Virus record (IMG/VR): IMGVR_UViG_3300009011_000021
Coordinates: 1-46,220 of that record
DNA from: a virus
Reading direction: 5' to 3' (one strand)
DNA length: 46,220 nt
This document shows positions 7,264 to 14,339 of the stretch, one piece after another (position 1 is the stretch's first letter; each line of letters begins with the position of its first letter). The position numbers and the translations under genes are program-made. The notes under the pieces were generated by a model that worked only from the letters and a program-made list of their open reading frames with translations, was not told the origin of the DNA and did no database searches.

Positions 7264-7398
7264 CTATTCAGCATCATTATCAATATCGTAAATTTCGTGA
7301 TAGCACTCGAAGCAAAGCTCTTCATTACCATCACCGCTGTGAATGGATACGGGTGATAACTCTTTACCGCACACGTCACATTCAAATTTTTCTTCCAT
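7264..7398 (-). CDS. Small zinc-finger-like protein (44 aa)
   Basis: MEEKFECDVCGKELSPVSIH then ELCFECYHE. Four cysteines in two CxxC knuckles (C7/C10 and C29/C32) indicate a zinc-binding microprotein. AGAGGTGAAT precedes the ATG. It lies in the N-proximal part of the leftward operon. Function unknown; small CxxC proteins in this position may bind nucleic acid or RNA polymerase. Confidence 0.65.
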   Translation of the reverse strand: MEEKFECDVCGKELSPVSIHSGDGNEELCFECYHEIYDIDNDAE

Positions 7399-7434
7399 AT
7401 TCACCTCTGTGGCTTGCTGCCAAAAGAAGGCCGA

Positions 7435-7551
7435 CTATGCGGCTGCCCTGTAATCCACGTTTTGCCATTTACGGGCGTAAAAAATAGCAGCTAGAGCTGA
7501 ATACCCTTCGCTTCTTAACTCCTGATAAACCGCAATGCTGTAGGACTTCAT
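7435..7551 (-). CDS. Small protein (38 aa)
   Basis: MKSYSIAVYQELRSEGYSAL ending DYRAAA. GAGGTGAGAT precedes the ATG with good spacing, and the gene follows N directly (the N stop overlaps the ribosome site). Too short for a family call. Confidence 0.55.
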   Translation of the reverse strand: MKSYSIAVYQELRSEGYSALAAIFYARKWQNVDYRAAA

Positions 7552-7554
7552 ATC

Positions 7555-7818
7555 TCACCTCGCTGTTACGTTATTAGACTTACGATGACCAGCTGCGAAC
7601 ATCGCCACATCTGGCAGACACACAGCGCCACCTTCAACTTCCTTCTGACGCGTTCCGGCAAGCGAAATGGCTTTGGTTACGCGTGTACTACATGTGCTGT
7701 TTGCTACCCGGCGTGCAAGAGAAGCGTCCTGCATTGCCTGTTCACGCTTCGCAGCTCGGCGAGCGCGGTAACGATTCTTTGAGTTATCACTCGCGAGTAT
7801 TGTGATTATTACCGTCAT
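7555..7818 (-). CDS. N: Transcription antiterminator N (P22 gp24/phi21 N-like)
   Basis: 87 residues. Residues 13-30 form the arginine-rich boxB-binding helix (SKNRYRARRAAKREQAMQ), close to phi21 N in style. The C-terminal 40 residues (RVTKAISLAGTRQKEVEGG, then AAGHRKS) match the tail I recall for P22 gp24. GGAGGT precedes the ATG. It would bind nut RNA with NusA/B/E/G and let RNA polymerase pass early terminators. Two matching nut-like sites are seen, at 7966-8009 (nutL) and 9338-9382 (nutR). Confidence 0.85.
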   Translation of the reverse strand: MTVIITILASDNSKNRYRARRAAKREQAMQDASLARRVANSTCSTRVTKAISLAGTRQKEVEGGAVCLPDVAMFAAGHRKSNNVTAR

Positions 7819-7965
7819 GATTACCTCCGATGATTAGCTTTGGTGGTGTGTGGCAATCACGCTGCTGATAGAACGAACCCCATCGACGAGCACATTGGCA
7901 GCTTTCGCACTTCCGGCTTCGACTTTGTTTCTATTCACACACCCCAAAGCCAACTACTCTTTGGT

Positions 7966-8009
7966 TTCCTCCTGCTAGAGAGGAACAATCCCATCAATGT
8001 TAAAGAGCG
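7966..8009 (-). promoter_or_regulatory. nutL: boxA and boxB
   Basis: In the minus-strand transcript, boxA CGCTCTTTAACA (8009-7998) is followed 12 bases later by boxB, TTCCTC-TCTAGCAG-GAGGAA (7985-7966), a six-base stem with an eight-base loop. The loop differs from the nutR loop by one base. It lies between PL and N, as expected. The stretch 7819-7965 between nutL and N holds no gene I can support. Confidence 0.72.
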
Positions 8010-8050
8010 ATTCACCGTCCTGGTGAGTGGTGCGTCCTGCTGATGGAGTA

Positions 8051-8114
8051 AAATTAGCACCATGCTAAATTGATAGCAAGTGCTAGATGCTAAAAAATTA
8101 GCGTGATTTGCTAA
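8051..8114 (-). promoter_or_regulatory. OL operators and promoter PL
   Basis: PL on the minus strand: TTGCTA (8079-8074), 17-base spacer, TAATTT (8056-8051). Overlapping it are operator-like palindromes: TTAGC-ACCAT-GCTAA (8054-8068), TAGCAAGTGCTA (8074-8085) and TTAGC...GCTAA with a 7-base gap (8098-8114). The 15-base form matches OR (9010-9024). CI and Cro binding here would shut PL. Confidence 0.75.
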
Positions 8115-8175
8115 AGAGATGTTTTTGAAGGGAAAATAATTTAGCGCAAAGCTGATGAGGTATTTACATTGGGCA

Positions 8176-8200
8176 ACAAAAAACCCGCACTAGGCGGGTT
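8176..8200 (-). terminator. Terminator downstream of cI
   Basis: Minus-strand AACCCGCCTAGTGCGGGTT followed by TTTT. It ends cI transcription before OL; there is no room or ORF for rexAB-type genes. The interval 8010-8220 contains only the operator/promoter region and this terminator. Confidence 0.82.
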
Positions 8201-8220
8201 GGATGTATTGCTGTGGGGTA

Positions 8221-8940
8221 TTAGTAGGTTACAGATGACCAGAAGACGCGGCCAATCACTCGAATATCTGATGATGGTCTTATTTCTTCAGGGTGCTCTT
8301 CGCTGTTGTAACTTCTGATCCGAATCATTCCACCCGGCATTGCATACAACAGTTTTACACGTAGTAAATCGCCGTAGTCGATAGCATACATCTTGCCGTC
8401 TTTAACTTCCTTGCAGCCAGTATCAACTCCGACCGTAGAACCGTTAGGCAGCACCGGTTCCATACTATTACCGATAACCTCAACACATACAGCATTAGTG
8501 AACTGTATGTTCAGTTTCCGAAGTGTAGATTTTGCGAATCTCAACTTATATCCATTATGGTCTTCACGAAAGGTGCTTCCAGCTCCTGCAGCCAACTGAA
8601 TTTCCTTCAGGAACGGGATCTCAACTTCATCATCATCCAGTGATGTCTGGTTATCCCAAGGCTCAATCCCACCGATAATCTTAGCCTCACCTCGATTCTC
8701 GGCTTCCTCTAAATCTGGATGTATTTGATCTAACCAGCCATGTGGAAGGTTTAGGTTTAGTTCAATTTTGCGAGCGAGGTCATCACCTAAATTTCGTACT
8801 GCCTTTTCACCCAGTATTTGACTAAGGGTAGAGGGTGACGTGCCGACACTTTCTGCAAAGTCAGCCTTCGATATACCACTGCGGATTGCAATGTTTTGCT
8901 GGTAACGGAGGTTAGTCCGCCTGATGTCTTTTATGTCCAT
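8221..8940 (-). CDS. cI: Prophage repressor CI (XRE HTH + S24 peptidase)
   Basis: 239 residues from MDIKDIRRTNLRYQQNIAIR. The HTH (SKADFAESVGTSPSTLSQIL) is at ~24-43. The C-terminal LexA/CI-type domain has a likely self-cleavage site at LAAGAG (~118), the catalytic Ser159 in GNSMEPVLP and Lys196 in LLRVKLLY. It maintains lysogeny by binding TTAGC-N5-GCTAA operators and is expected to be inactivated by RecA-stimulated cleavage. A longer start at 8982 is possible, but it would translate across an operator-like site (8960-8974) and lacks a good ribosome site, so I prefer 8940. Confidence 0.93.
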   Translation of the reverse strand: MDIKDIRRTNLRYQQNIAIRSGISKADFAESVGTSPSTLSQILGEKAVRNLGDDLARKIELNLNLPHGWLDQIHPDLEEAENRGEAKIIGGIEPWDNQTSLDDDEVEIPFLKEIQLAAGAGSTFREDHNGYKLRFAKSTLRKLNIQFTNAVCVEVIGNSMEPVLPNGSTVGVDTGCKEVKDGKMYAIDYGDLLRVKLLYAMPGGMIRIRSYNSEEHPEEIRPSSDIRVIGRVFWSSVTY

Positions 8941-8959
8941 GCTCAAATCATCCCATCTT

Positions 8960-9027
8960 TTAGCACGGCGATAAATATGCATAAAGCTAAACTCTCTCTT
9001 GATTTAATTTTAGCATCCCGCTAATAT
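8960..9027 (+). promoter_or_regulatory. OR operators and promoter PR
   Basis: PR: TTGATT (8999-9004), 17-base spacer, TAATAT (9022-9027). The perfect operator TTAGC-ATCCC-GCTAA (9010-9024) sits in the spacer and -10. A one-mismatch copy TTAGC-ACGGC-GATAA is at 8960-8974 and a weaker half-site GCTAA is at 8986-8990. A further TTAGC half-site lies at 9040-9044 near cro. This layout matches a three-site lambda-type OR. I could not place PRM with confidence. Confidence 0.78.
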
Positions 9028-9057
9028 TTAGGTTGTGCATTAGCAGATGGAGCACCT

Positions 9058-9330
9058 ATGGAAACCAACGTTAAGCAGTTTGAACAAATGAATGATCTGC
9101 TTCGCTGGAAAAAACAGGGTTCAAAGGAAGATTGGGCAAAGCTGGCAAAGCTAGCTAACACCACTCCTGGAAACCTAGACCAGCTGGCATACGGATGGCG
9201 TGGAGCATCAGCGCAGAAGGCGAGTGATATTGCAAACGCATCCTTGAACTTCCGCTTCCCTAAGCCTGTAACCAAAGAAGCAATTGCCTTCCCTCCGGTA
9301 CGGAAAGCAACAAGCAGTAAAGCAGCATAA
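9058..9330 (+). CDS. cro: Cro-like repressor
   Basis: 90 residues, first gene of the PR transcript. GGAG lies just before the ATG. The N-terminal half contains a plausible HTH: SKEDWAKLAKLANTTPGNLD followed by the AYGWRGASAQKASDIA helix, as in Cro/XRE and YdaS-like regulators. It is expected to bind the same operators as CI with the opposite preference and turn down PL and PR. Sequence is not close to lambda Cro; the call rests on position and HTH. Confidence 0.78.
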   Translation: METNVKQFEQMNDLLRWKKQGSKEDWAKLAKLANTTPGNLDQLAYGWRGASAQKASDIANASLNFRFPKPVTKEAIAFPPVRKATSSKAA

Positions 9331-9337
9331 GCAGTAC

Positions 9338-9382
9338 CGCTCTTTAAAATCTCTGGCCTCGCTCATCTCTAACAGGATGAGC
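9338..9382 (+). promoter_or_regulatory. nutR: boxA and boxB
   Basis: boxA CGCTCTTTAAAA (9338-9349) is followed by boxB GCTCATC-TCTAACAG-GATGAGC (9361-9382): a perfect seven-base stem and eight-base loop. It lies between cro and cII, like lambda nutR. The loop is shared with nutL apart from one base. Confidence 0.8.
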
Positions 9383-9424
9383 ACACAACGCATCAACCGA
9401 TGCGTATTTACTTATTAACTAAGG

Positions 9425-9459
9425 AAATCATACGAAATGGAACACGCAAAGAAACGCAA
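9425..9459 (-). promoter_or_regulatory. PRE, CII-activated promoter for cI
   Basis: The minus strand carries the exact CII recognition pattern TTGC-N6-TTGC (9459-9446) at the 5' end of cII. A -10-like GTATGAT follows near 9433-9427. This is the same placement as lambda PRE, where CII drives repressor synthesis antisense through cro. Confidence 0.75.
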
Positions 9460-9715
9460 CGAGGCAATGCGCATTGAAAGCGCCTTGCTTAACAAGATCG
9501 CCCTGATTGGCACAGAGAAAACGGCTGCAGCTGTAGGTGTCGATAAAGCACAGATTAGCCGGTGGAAACGAGACTGGATTCCTAAGTTCTCGATGCTTCT
9601 GGCGGTGCTTGAATGGGGAATTGTTGATGACGAGATGGCGAGACTTGCACAGCAGGTCGCTTCGATTCTCACAAAAGAAAAACCCCAAACGAGCGGTAAC
9701 TCGTTTAGGGCTTAG
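9437..9715 (+). CDS. cII: Transcriptional activator CII
   Basis: 92 residues, nearly identical in the core to lambda CII: KKRNEAMRIESALLNKIALI, then DKAQISRWKRDWIPKFSMLL, the HTH at ~26-45. It activates PRE and thereby lysogeny; stability is set by FtsH and CIII (see 6289-6423). The C-terminal tail (LTKEKPQTSGNSFRA) diverges from lambda. The end of the gene is overlapped by an oop-like antisense RNA terminator. Confidence 0.96.
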   Translation: MEHAKKRNEAMRIESALLNKIALIGTEKTAAAVGVDKAQISRWKRDWIPKFSMLLAVLEWGIVDDEMARLAQQVASILTKEKPQTSGNSFRA

Positions 9716-9740
9716 GACACTGTGTTACGCCAACACATCT
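9673..9740 (-). ncRNA. oop: oop-like antisense RNA over the 3' end of cII
   Basis: On the minus strand there is a strong terminator: CCTAAACGAG-TTACCG-CTCGTTTGGG and then GTTTTTCTTTT (9710-9673). One stem pair is G-U on the minus strand but A-C on the plus strand, so the hairpin only closes in a minus transcript. A small hairpin GTGTT-GGCGT-AACAC (9736-9722) lies just upstream. Lambda oop has this place and direction and pairs with cII mRNA. I could not pin the promoter, so the 5' end is approximate. Confidence 0.6.
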
Positions 9741-9756
9741 AACAGGAGAAATCTTA

Positions 9757-9915
9757 ATGCAGAAACGCAAAAAGTACCAGGAAAAAGAAGAGATTCGACA
9801 CCCTGATTCACCTGAAGGATTAGTGAATACAGCTGCCAATAATCGGGCGTTCGCAGAGCGTCTTATTGGCGTTTACAGACTAGCCAAAGCAGGAGTGAAG
9901 AATGGGCGTCGTTAA
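9757..9915 (+). CDS. Small phage protein between cII and O (52 aa)
   Basis: MQKRKKYQEKEEIRHPDSPE then NTAANNRAFAERLIGVYRLA. AGGAG precedes the ATG. The stop lies 13 bases inside the replication gene. Small charged helical proteins are common here in lambdoid phages; function unknown to me. Confidence 0.7.
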   Translation: MQKRKKYQEKEEIRHPDSPEGLVNTAANNRAFAERLIGVYRLAKAGVKNGRR

Positions 9916-10801
9916 GTTTTCAGACTACCAACCTCAACGTGAGGTAGTGGAGCGCAAAGTGGCGAGTCTTGATGATGGTTACATGCGTGTAGCTACCAGC
10001 ATCGGGAAGCTTAAGCCAAAACTGAAACTTGCAGGTCGTGAACATCAGGTTCTGGACGCCGTTATCTACTGCACCTTTGGCTGGAATAAGTCGGAGGACA
10101 AGGTAACGAATACATACCTGGCTGAAGTGACAGATCTGGATGATTCAGATGTAGCGGCAGCCCTGAATGTTCTGGCAGAACGCAAGATTATAAACCTCAG
10201 GAAAGTGGGTGGATTCAAGCTGGTCAGTGTTAACGTCAGCATTGATAAATGGGTGCTGAAAAAGACTCCAAAAACACCACCCAAGAAGTTGGGCGAAACC
10301 GCCCAAAATGTTGGGCGAAAAAAGGTTTCAAGTTGGGCGAAATCACCCGACACCCTAAACAGTCTTACCAAAGACAATTTAAAAGATACCCAAACCCACG
10401 AAGTGGGATTGTCTGGTGATGAAAAATTAACACCCCGTCAGAAAGGTATCAACCCCCGGGCAAGACAAACAAATCCACGCTCTGCTGTTCCATCATTCGA
10501 TCGCGAACGCTTCAAGGATACATGGAACTGCAAAGCAAAGCGTCTTGGTATGCCAACCATCAGAAGCATCACCACCTCAACGGAGGCTGGAATTAAGCGC
10601 CTATGGTCATCCTACCTGAAGCAGTGCAAAGAACTTGGCAAGGAGCCGCGTGATATCGACAGCATCCTCAACGGATACATCGAGCACGGCTATCAGCCGA
10701 CTCAGTGGGCGCTTGGTGGCAACCCTGAAGGCAAGGTATACGGGATTGATACAGCCCTGACGCAGAAGAAGATTGACGAGATTTTAGGAGCGGGAAGCTG
10801 A
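9902..10801 (+). CDS. O: Replication initiator, O / P22 gp18-like
   Basis: 299 residues. The N-terminal ~110 residues form a winged-helix replication domain (DDGYMRVATSIGKLKPKLKL, FGWNKSEDKVTN, LAERKIINLRKVGGFKL). A low-complexity linker encoded by the iteron region follows (residues ~125-145). The C-terminal domain (FDRERFKDTWNCKAKR to LGGNPEGKVYGID) should load the helicase encoded next. It would bind the iterons inside its own gene (10284-10350) to open the origin. Confidence 0.9.
   Translation: MGVVKFSDYQPQREVVERKVASLDDGYMRVATSIGKLKPKLKLAGREHQVLDAVIYCTFGWNKSEDKVTNTYLAEVTDLDDSDVAAALNVLAERKIINLRKVGGFKLVSVNVSIDKWVLKKTPKTPPKKLGETAQNVGRKKVSSWAKSPDTLNSLTKDNLKDTQTHEVGLSGDEKLTPRQKGINPRARQTNPRSAVPSFDRERFKDTWNCKAKRLGMPTIRSITTSTEAGIKRLWSSYLKQCKELGKEPRDIDSILNGYIEHGYQPTQWALGGNPEGKVYGIDTALTQKKIDEILGAGS
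10284..10350 (+). other. ori: Replication origin iterons inside O
   Basis: Three direct copies of GTTGGGCGAAA at 10288-10298, 10310-10320 and 10332-10342, spaced exactly 22 bases, with inverted CGCCCAA (10300-10306) between the first two. An A+T-rich stretch follows (10365-10400). Lambda and P22 origins have the same arrangement inside the initiator gene. Confidence 0.85.
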
Positions 10802-12138
10802 TGGAAAGTTATGACTTTGAGCACCAACTGGTTGGCTCGATGATGGTCAAGGGTGATCACATCGACTGCCGAGAAATTTCTGGAAAGCTTCCTGCTGAAG
10901 CATTCGAGAACTTCCACCTGAAAAGTATGTACCTGGCGATTGTAACATTGCTCAACAAGGCCGAGCCGGTAGACATGTTCACTGTGAAGGATGCAGTACC
11001 AGCAGCCACTAAGGACTTTGTGGTTGAGGTGGCATGCAAATGTTCGTCGGCGGCAAACATCCGAGGCTGGGCTAAGCGTGTTCGTCAGTGCTGGATGTTA
11101 CGCCGGGGAGAGGCCGAGCTAAAACGAGCGGCTGAACTTCTGGCAGCCGCGGGAACTCACGATCTGAATGACCGCATTGCCGAAGTAAGCGGAATCCTGT
11201 CAAAGCTTCAGTTCGAAACCAACGACAAGCTACCGCGCCGCATCGGTGACCTGCTGGACGACTACATGGTTGTGCTGGAGAGCAGGATGCAAGGCGAACA
11301 GTCGGGCTTGTACCTCAAGACTGGCATTCAGCCTATGGACGATGCATACGGAGGCCTAGACAGAACGGATCTGATTGTAATCGCTGGTCGCCCTGGCATG
11401 GGTAAAACGGAACTTGCCATCAATATCGGCAACTCGGTTGGGAGACAGAAAGGGAAGGGGTTGCTTATCTCGATGGAAATGTCGGATATGCAGGTGGTAG
11501 AGCGTCACGTTGCTGATCGCGCAGGATTATCGGTAGGCACGCTGCGCAACCCACTCAACATGATACAGGAGCAATACACACGCCTTACTGCTGCAACTGG
11601 AACTCTTCTGGATGAAGATAACCACGTTATAGACGGTTCCTTCACCGTCGATGAGTGCATAGCTCACGCAGAGCGTATGAACATGGACGGCGGCCTGAGC
11701 TTCCTCGCTATCGACTACCTCGGGTTAATCGAGAAGCCATCAAACATTCCAGAGCATCAGGCCATCGCTGACATAACCAGAAAGCTTAAGCAGTTCTGCC
11801 TTCGTAACAAGGTTCCTGTGATTCTTCTGGCACAGCTTAACCGTGGTCCAGAAGGTCGTCAGGAAAAACGCCCGGGTTTGGGGGATTTGGCTAAATCTGG
11901 TGCCATTGAGCAGGATGCAGACGTAATCATCTTCCCCTATCGCGATGAGGTTTACGACGAGAACAGCAACATGAAGGGGATCGCGGAAATCATCATTGGT
12001 AAATATCGCTCTGGCCAGCCGCAGACGTTCTACATGGGATGGAAGAATGGTCATTTCGTGAATATTGACCAGCAAGAAGCCGCCAAACAGTACGCGAAAA
12101 ATACTGCGGAAACGCCTAAATCAGATTGGAGAGGATGA
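10801..12138 (+). CDS. DnaB-type replicative helicase (P22 gp12-like)
   Basis: 445 residues. The N-terminal DnaB domain starts ESYDFEHQLVGSMM. The RecA-like domain has Walker A GRPGMGKTE (~196-204), the SMEMS motif, Walker B FLAIDYLG and the LNRGPEGRQEKRPGLGDL segment with the arginine finger region. Starts on the last base of the O stop region (overlap), so the two are made together. As in P22, the phage brings its own helicase instead of lambda P recruiting the host's. Confidence 0.95.
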   Translation: MESYDFEHQLVGSMMVKGDHIDCREISGKLPAEAFENFHLKSMYLAIVTLLNKAEPVDMFTVKDAVPAATKDFVVEVACKCSSAANIRGWAKRVRQCWMLRRGEAELKRAAELLAAAGTHDLNDRIAEVSGILSKLQFETNDKLPRRIGDLLDDYMVVLESRMQGEQSGLYLKTGIQPMDDAYGGLDRTDLIVIAGRPGMGKTELAINIGNSVGRQKGKGLLISMEMSDMQVVERHVADRAGLSVGTLRNPLNMIQEQYTRLTAATGTLLDEDNHVIDGSFTVDECIAHAERMNMDGGLSFLAIDYLGLIEKPSNIPEHQAIADITRKLKQFCLRNKVPVILLAQLNRGPEGRQEKRPGLGDLAKSGAIEQDADVIIFPYRDEVYDENSNMKGIAEIIIGKYRSGQPQTFYMGWKNGHFVNIDQQEAAKQYAKNTAETPKSDWRG

Positions 12139-12407
12139 TGAACAAAAAGCAAATATCCATCTTGGAAAAAGCATGGGATGCAGAAATTTCCTGTGCTCTT
12201 AAAGAAATTCCATTACCAATCATACAGACGAAATCGAAAGTCGCACGGCAACTGTGTGATGACGGATTTCTCGACGAGGTTACTTTGAATTATCAGATGT
12301 CAACTTTCAAGGGATACCAAATTAACCACTTTGGTATTTTTGCTTACTGCCAGAGCCTCCCTGATGATATCGATATCGAAGCTATGGAGGAGAAGATGAG
12401 AAAATGA
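12138..12407 (+). CDS. Hypothetical protein (89 aa)
   Basis: Starts MNKKQISILEKAWDAEISCA. GGAGAGG lies upstream; the ATG at 12138 is chosen over 12135 for spacing. It contains KSKVARQLCDDGFLDEVTL, which looks like a winged-helix-type segment, and IDIEAMEEKMRK at the end. Located right after the helicase and coupled to the next gene. Function unknown. Confidence 0.7.
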   Translation: MNKKQISILEKAWDAEISCALKEIPLPIIQTKSKVARQLCDDGFLDEVTLNYQMSTFKGYQINHFGIFAYCQSLPDDIDIEAMEEKMRK

Positions 12408-12856
12408 ACACACGAGACAAAATACTCAACCACCTTGAAACAAACATTCCCACCTCCGCACCACAATTTGCAAAACTCCTCGGATGCCAGAAATCACATA
12501 TCAACCTGCTACTGCGTGATCTTATCGCAGACGGTCAGATTGAGATTGAGCGCATCAGTAAGAGCGTTAAGTATTACCGGTTGGCATCTCTGCATCACGA
12601 GCGCACAGAAGCCGTCATGCGCTATCTGGATGAGCATGAAAGGGGAATGGCAGTTGAGATATCCACCGCAACAGGAATCGACAAGAGACTCGTTACGAAG
12701 ATGCTCAAGCACCTTCATGAAAATGGTGAGCTGCATCGTGACTGGTGCCACAAGAACGCATGGGTATACAGCAAGAAGCCGGTAGGTAACTTTGGCGGAG
12801 CTAACCCACTGACTGCATTTATCAACCAGAGACTGAGAGAGGTGAGGGCATCATGA
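12404..12856 (+). CDS. Tandem winged-helix DNA-binding protein
   Basis: 150 residues with two winged-helix repeats: NTRDKILNHLETNIPTSAPQ to YYRLAS (~1-65) and TEAVMRYLDEHERGMAVEIS to WVYSKK (~68-125). The second has the ATGIDKRLVTKMLKHLHENG recognition helix. A short basic tail follows. Probably a regulator or replication accessory factor. Coupled to both neighbours by four-base overlaps. Confidence 0.75.
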   Translation: MNTRDKILNHLETNIPTSAPQFAKLLGCQKSHINLLLRDLIADGQIEIERISKSVKYYRLASLHHERTEAVMRYLDEHERGMAVEISTATGIDKRLVTKMLKHLHENGELHRDWCHKNAWVYSKKPVGNFGGANPLTAFINQRLREVRAS

Positions 12857-13341
12857 ATATTGCGCTCGAAGCAATGAAGTTTGCAGCAGAAGTTCACAAA
12901 GACCAGAAACGTAAGTTCACGGGAAATCCGTACTTCAACCACCTGTCAGAAGTGGCTGGTATCGTCAGAACTGTACAATCAAAAAGCGATATCGTTCAGG
13001 CCGTTGCGTGGCTTCATGATTCCATTGAAGACCAAGGCGTCAGCGGTGAGGAAATAGAAAAGCGATTCGGAGGTCTTGTTCGTATTGCTGTAGAGGCATT
13101 ATCCGATCTCGAAACCGGGACGCGTGAAGAGCGTAAGCGCTTAAGTCGAGAAAGATTGGCAGCTAAGCCCGGATGGATTCAGGACATCAAAGTAGCCGAC
13201 ATCATAAGCAACTGCTCAAGTGTAGCGATACATGATCCAGAATTCGCGGTTAAGTATCTTGCTGAAAAGCGGCTGATGCTCGATGTCTTCAAAAATGCCA
13301 ACCCAGAGCTGGTCAAATTTGCGCGTCAAATCGTGGGTTAA
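12853..13341 (+). CDS. HD-domain phosphohydrolase, RelA/SpoT (ppGpp hydrolase)-like
   Basis: 162 residues. The order of motifs fits the SpoT/MESH1 hydrolase fold: A-x-x-VHKDQKRKFTGNPYFNHLSEV (H30), then AWLHDSIED (H55, D56, E59, D60), FGGLV, and IKVADIISN (D116). These are the four metal ligands of that family. No synthetase domain is present, so it is a stand-alone small hydrolase. A phage copy could clear (p)ppGpp or a related nucleotide during infection. Substrate is inference; the HD fold is well supported. Confidence 0.82.
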   Translation: MNIALEAMKFAAEVHKDQKRKFTGNPYFNHLSEVAGIVRTVQSKSDIVQAVAWLHDSIEDQGVSGEEIEKRFGGLVRIAVEALSDLETGTREERKRLSRERLAAKPGWIQDIKVADIISNCSSVAIHDPEFAVKYLAEKRLMLDVFKNANPELVKFARQIVG

Positions 13342-13369
13342 CACCCCAGCACGCTGATGGAGAGGAATG

Positions 13370-13576
13370 ATGACAACGATTGGCATTCTTTACGATGATT
13401 GGACTAAAGAGCGGTTCAGGCGTCATTACAAGATGGCAAAGGTCATCCGCAACAAGCCCTATCGCAATGACTACCGCAAGGTCATGGCGAAGAACATGCA
13501 GAAGAATATCGACAAGATATTCCCGCGCGGCAAAGCGGTGTGGCGCTTACTCAAAACAAGCAGAACTATTTGGTGA
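13370..13576 (+). CDS. Small basic nin-region protein (68 aa)
   Basis: MTTIGILYDDWTKERFRRHY, then MAKVIRNKPYRNDYRKVMAK. Strongly basic. AGAGGA precedes the second of two adjacent ATGs. No family recognised; basic small proteins are typical of nin regions. Confidence 0.65.
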   Translation: MTTIGILYDDWTKERFRRHYKMAKVIRNKPYRNDYRKVMAKNMQKNIDKIFPRGKAVWRLLKTSRTIW

Positions 13577-13587
13577 TGGAGATGAAT

Positions 13588-13866
13588 ATGGACGAATCAA
13601 AGCAGAAGTTCGAAAAATGGTTCGATGAGCATATGTACATCGGCAGCAAGTGCATAGCTGACCCTGCAACAAAGCGCCGAATGTTTTGCGCATGGATTGC
13701 TGCATGGCAGGCATCTCGCGCAGCTATCGAGATTGAGTTGCCATCTGGCGCAACCAAAGATGACGAAAGGCTTAGCTGTGAAACATCACATGAAGGCAGT
13801 TTTAACCTTTGCCTGCATCACGCAAGCAATGCCATCCGCTCCGCTGGAATCAAAGTGAAGGAGTGA
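13588..13866 (+). CDS. Hypothetical nin-region protein (92 aa)
   Basis: MDESKQKFEKWFDEHMYIGS, then MFCAWIAAWQASRAAIEIEL. The F/W-rich helix pair resembles a widespread lambdoid accessory family with FExW...AWxAWQAS. GGAG lies six bases before the chosen ATG; in-frame ATGs at 13576 and 13582 are alternatives. Function unknown. Confidence 0.65.
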   Translation: MDESKQKFEKWFDEHMYIGSKCIADPATKRRMFCAWIAAWQASRAAIEIELPSGATKDDERLSCETSHEGSFNLCLHHASNAIRSAGIKVKE

Positions 13867-13881
13867 GTATGAGGCCAACCT

Positions 13882-14331
13882 ATGCAAATCGAGATGATCA
13901 AGACCGCAGGGGGAGTATTCGCTCCGGCGTTTGAGCATGACCTTCCCCGCCTTACCAAGTTTCAGAACGGCGAGATGTACACAGCCGAATTCAAGTTAAC
14001 CCGCAATCCTGCATTCCATCGAAAAATGTTCGCGTTCTTCAACTTCTGTTTTGCTCACTGGTGCGCTAATCGTGCTGGACTTGAGCATATGGATGAGTCC
14101 ACGCAATTCGACAGGTTCCGAAAAGACCTGACAATACTCGCTGGATTCTACGAGCAGACGGTGAGGTTAAACGGTGATGTGAGGACAGAAGCAAGGAGCC
14201 TGGCATACGCAAGCATGGAGCCTGATGAATTCGAGCGTTGCTACAGCGCAATGATTAACGCAGCTATCAAGCATGTGTTTGGCAAGACGAAAGACCAGAA
14301 CGTGCTGAATCAGCTCTACAACTTCTTCTGA
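13882..14331 (+). CDS. DUF1367 family phage protein
   Basis: 149 residues, MQIEMIKTAGGVFAPAFEHD, then MYTAEFKLTRNPAFHRKMFA and FFNFCFAHW. This matches the DUF1367 family I know from nin regions of many enterobacterial phages, where the RNPxFHRKxFALLN motif is characteristic. Role unknown; often next to recombination nucleases. GAGG lies seven bases before the ATG. Confidence 0.82.
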   Translation: MQIEMIKTAGGVFAPAFEHDLPRLTKFQNGEMYTAEFKLTRNPAFHRKMFAFFNFCFAHWCANRAGLEHMDESTQFDRFRKDLTILAGFYEQTVRLNGDVRTEARSLAYASMEPDEFERCYSAMINAAIKHVFGKTKDQNVLNQLYNFF

Positions 14332-14339
14332 GGTAATAA

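Noticed and set aside
8940-8982. Longer CI start adding 14 residues
   Set aside because: It would translate across an operator-like site and lacks a ribosome site; kept only as an alternative in the cI entry.
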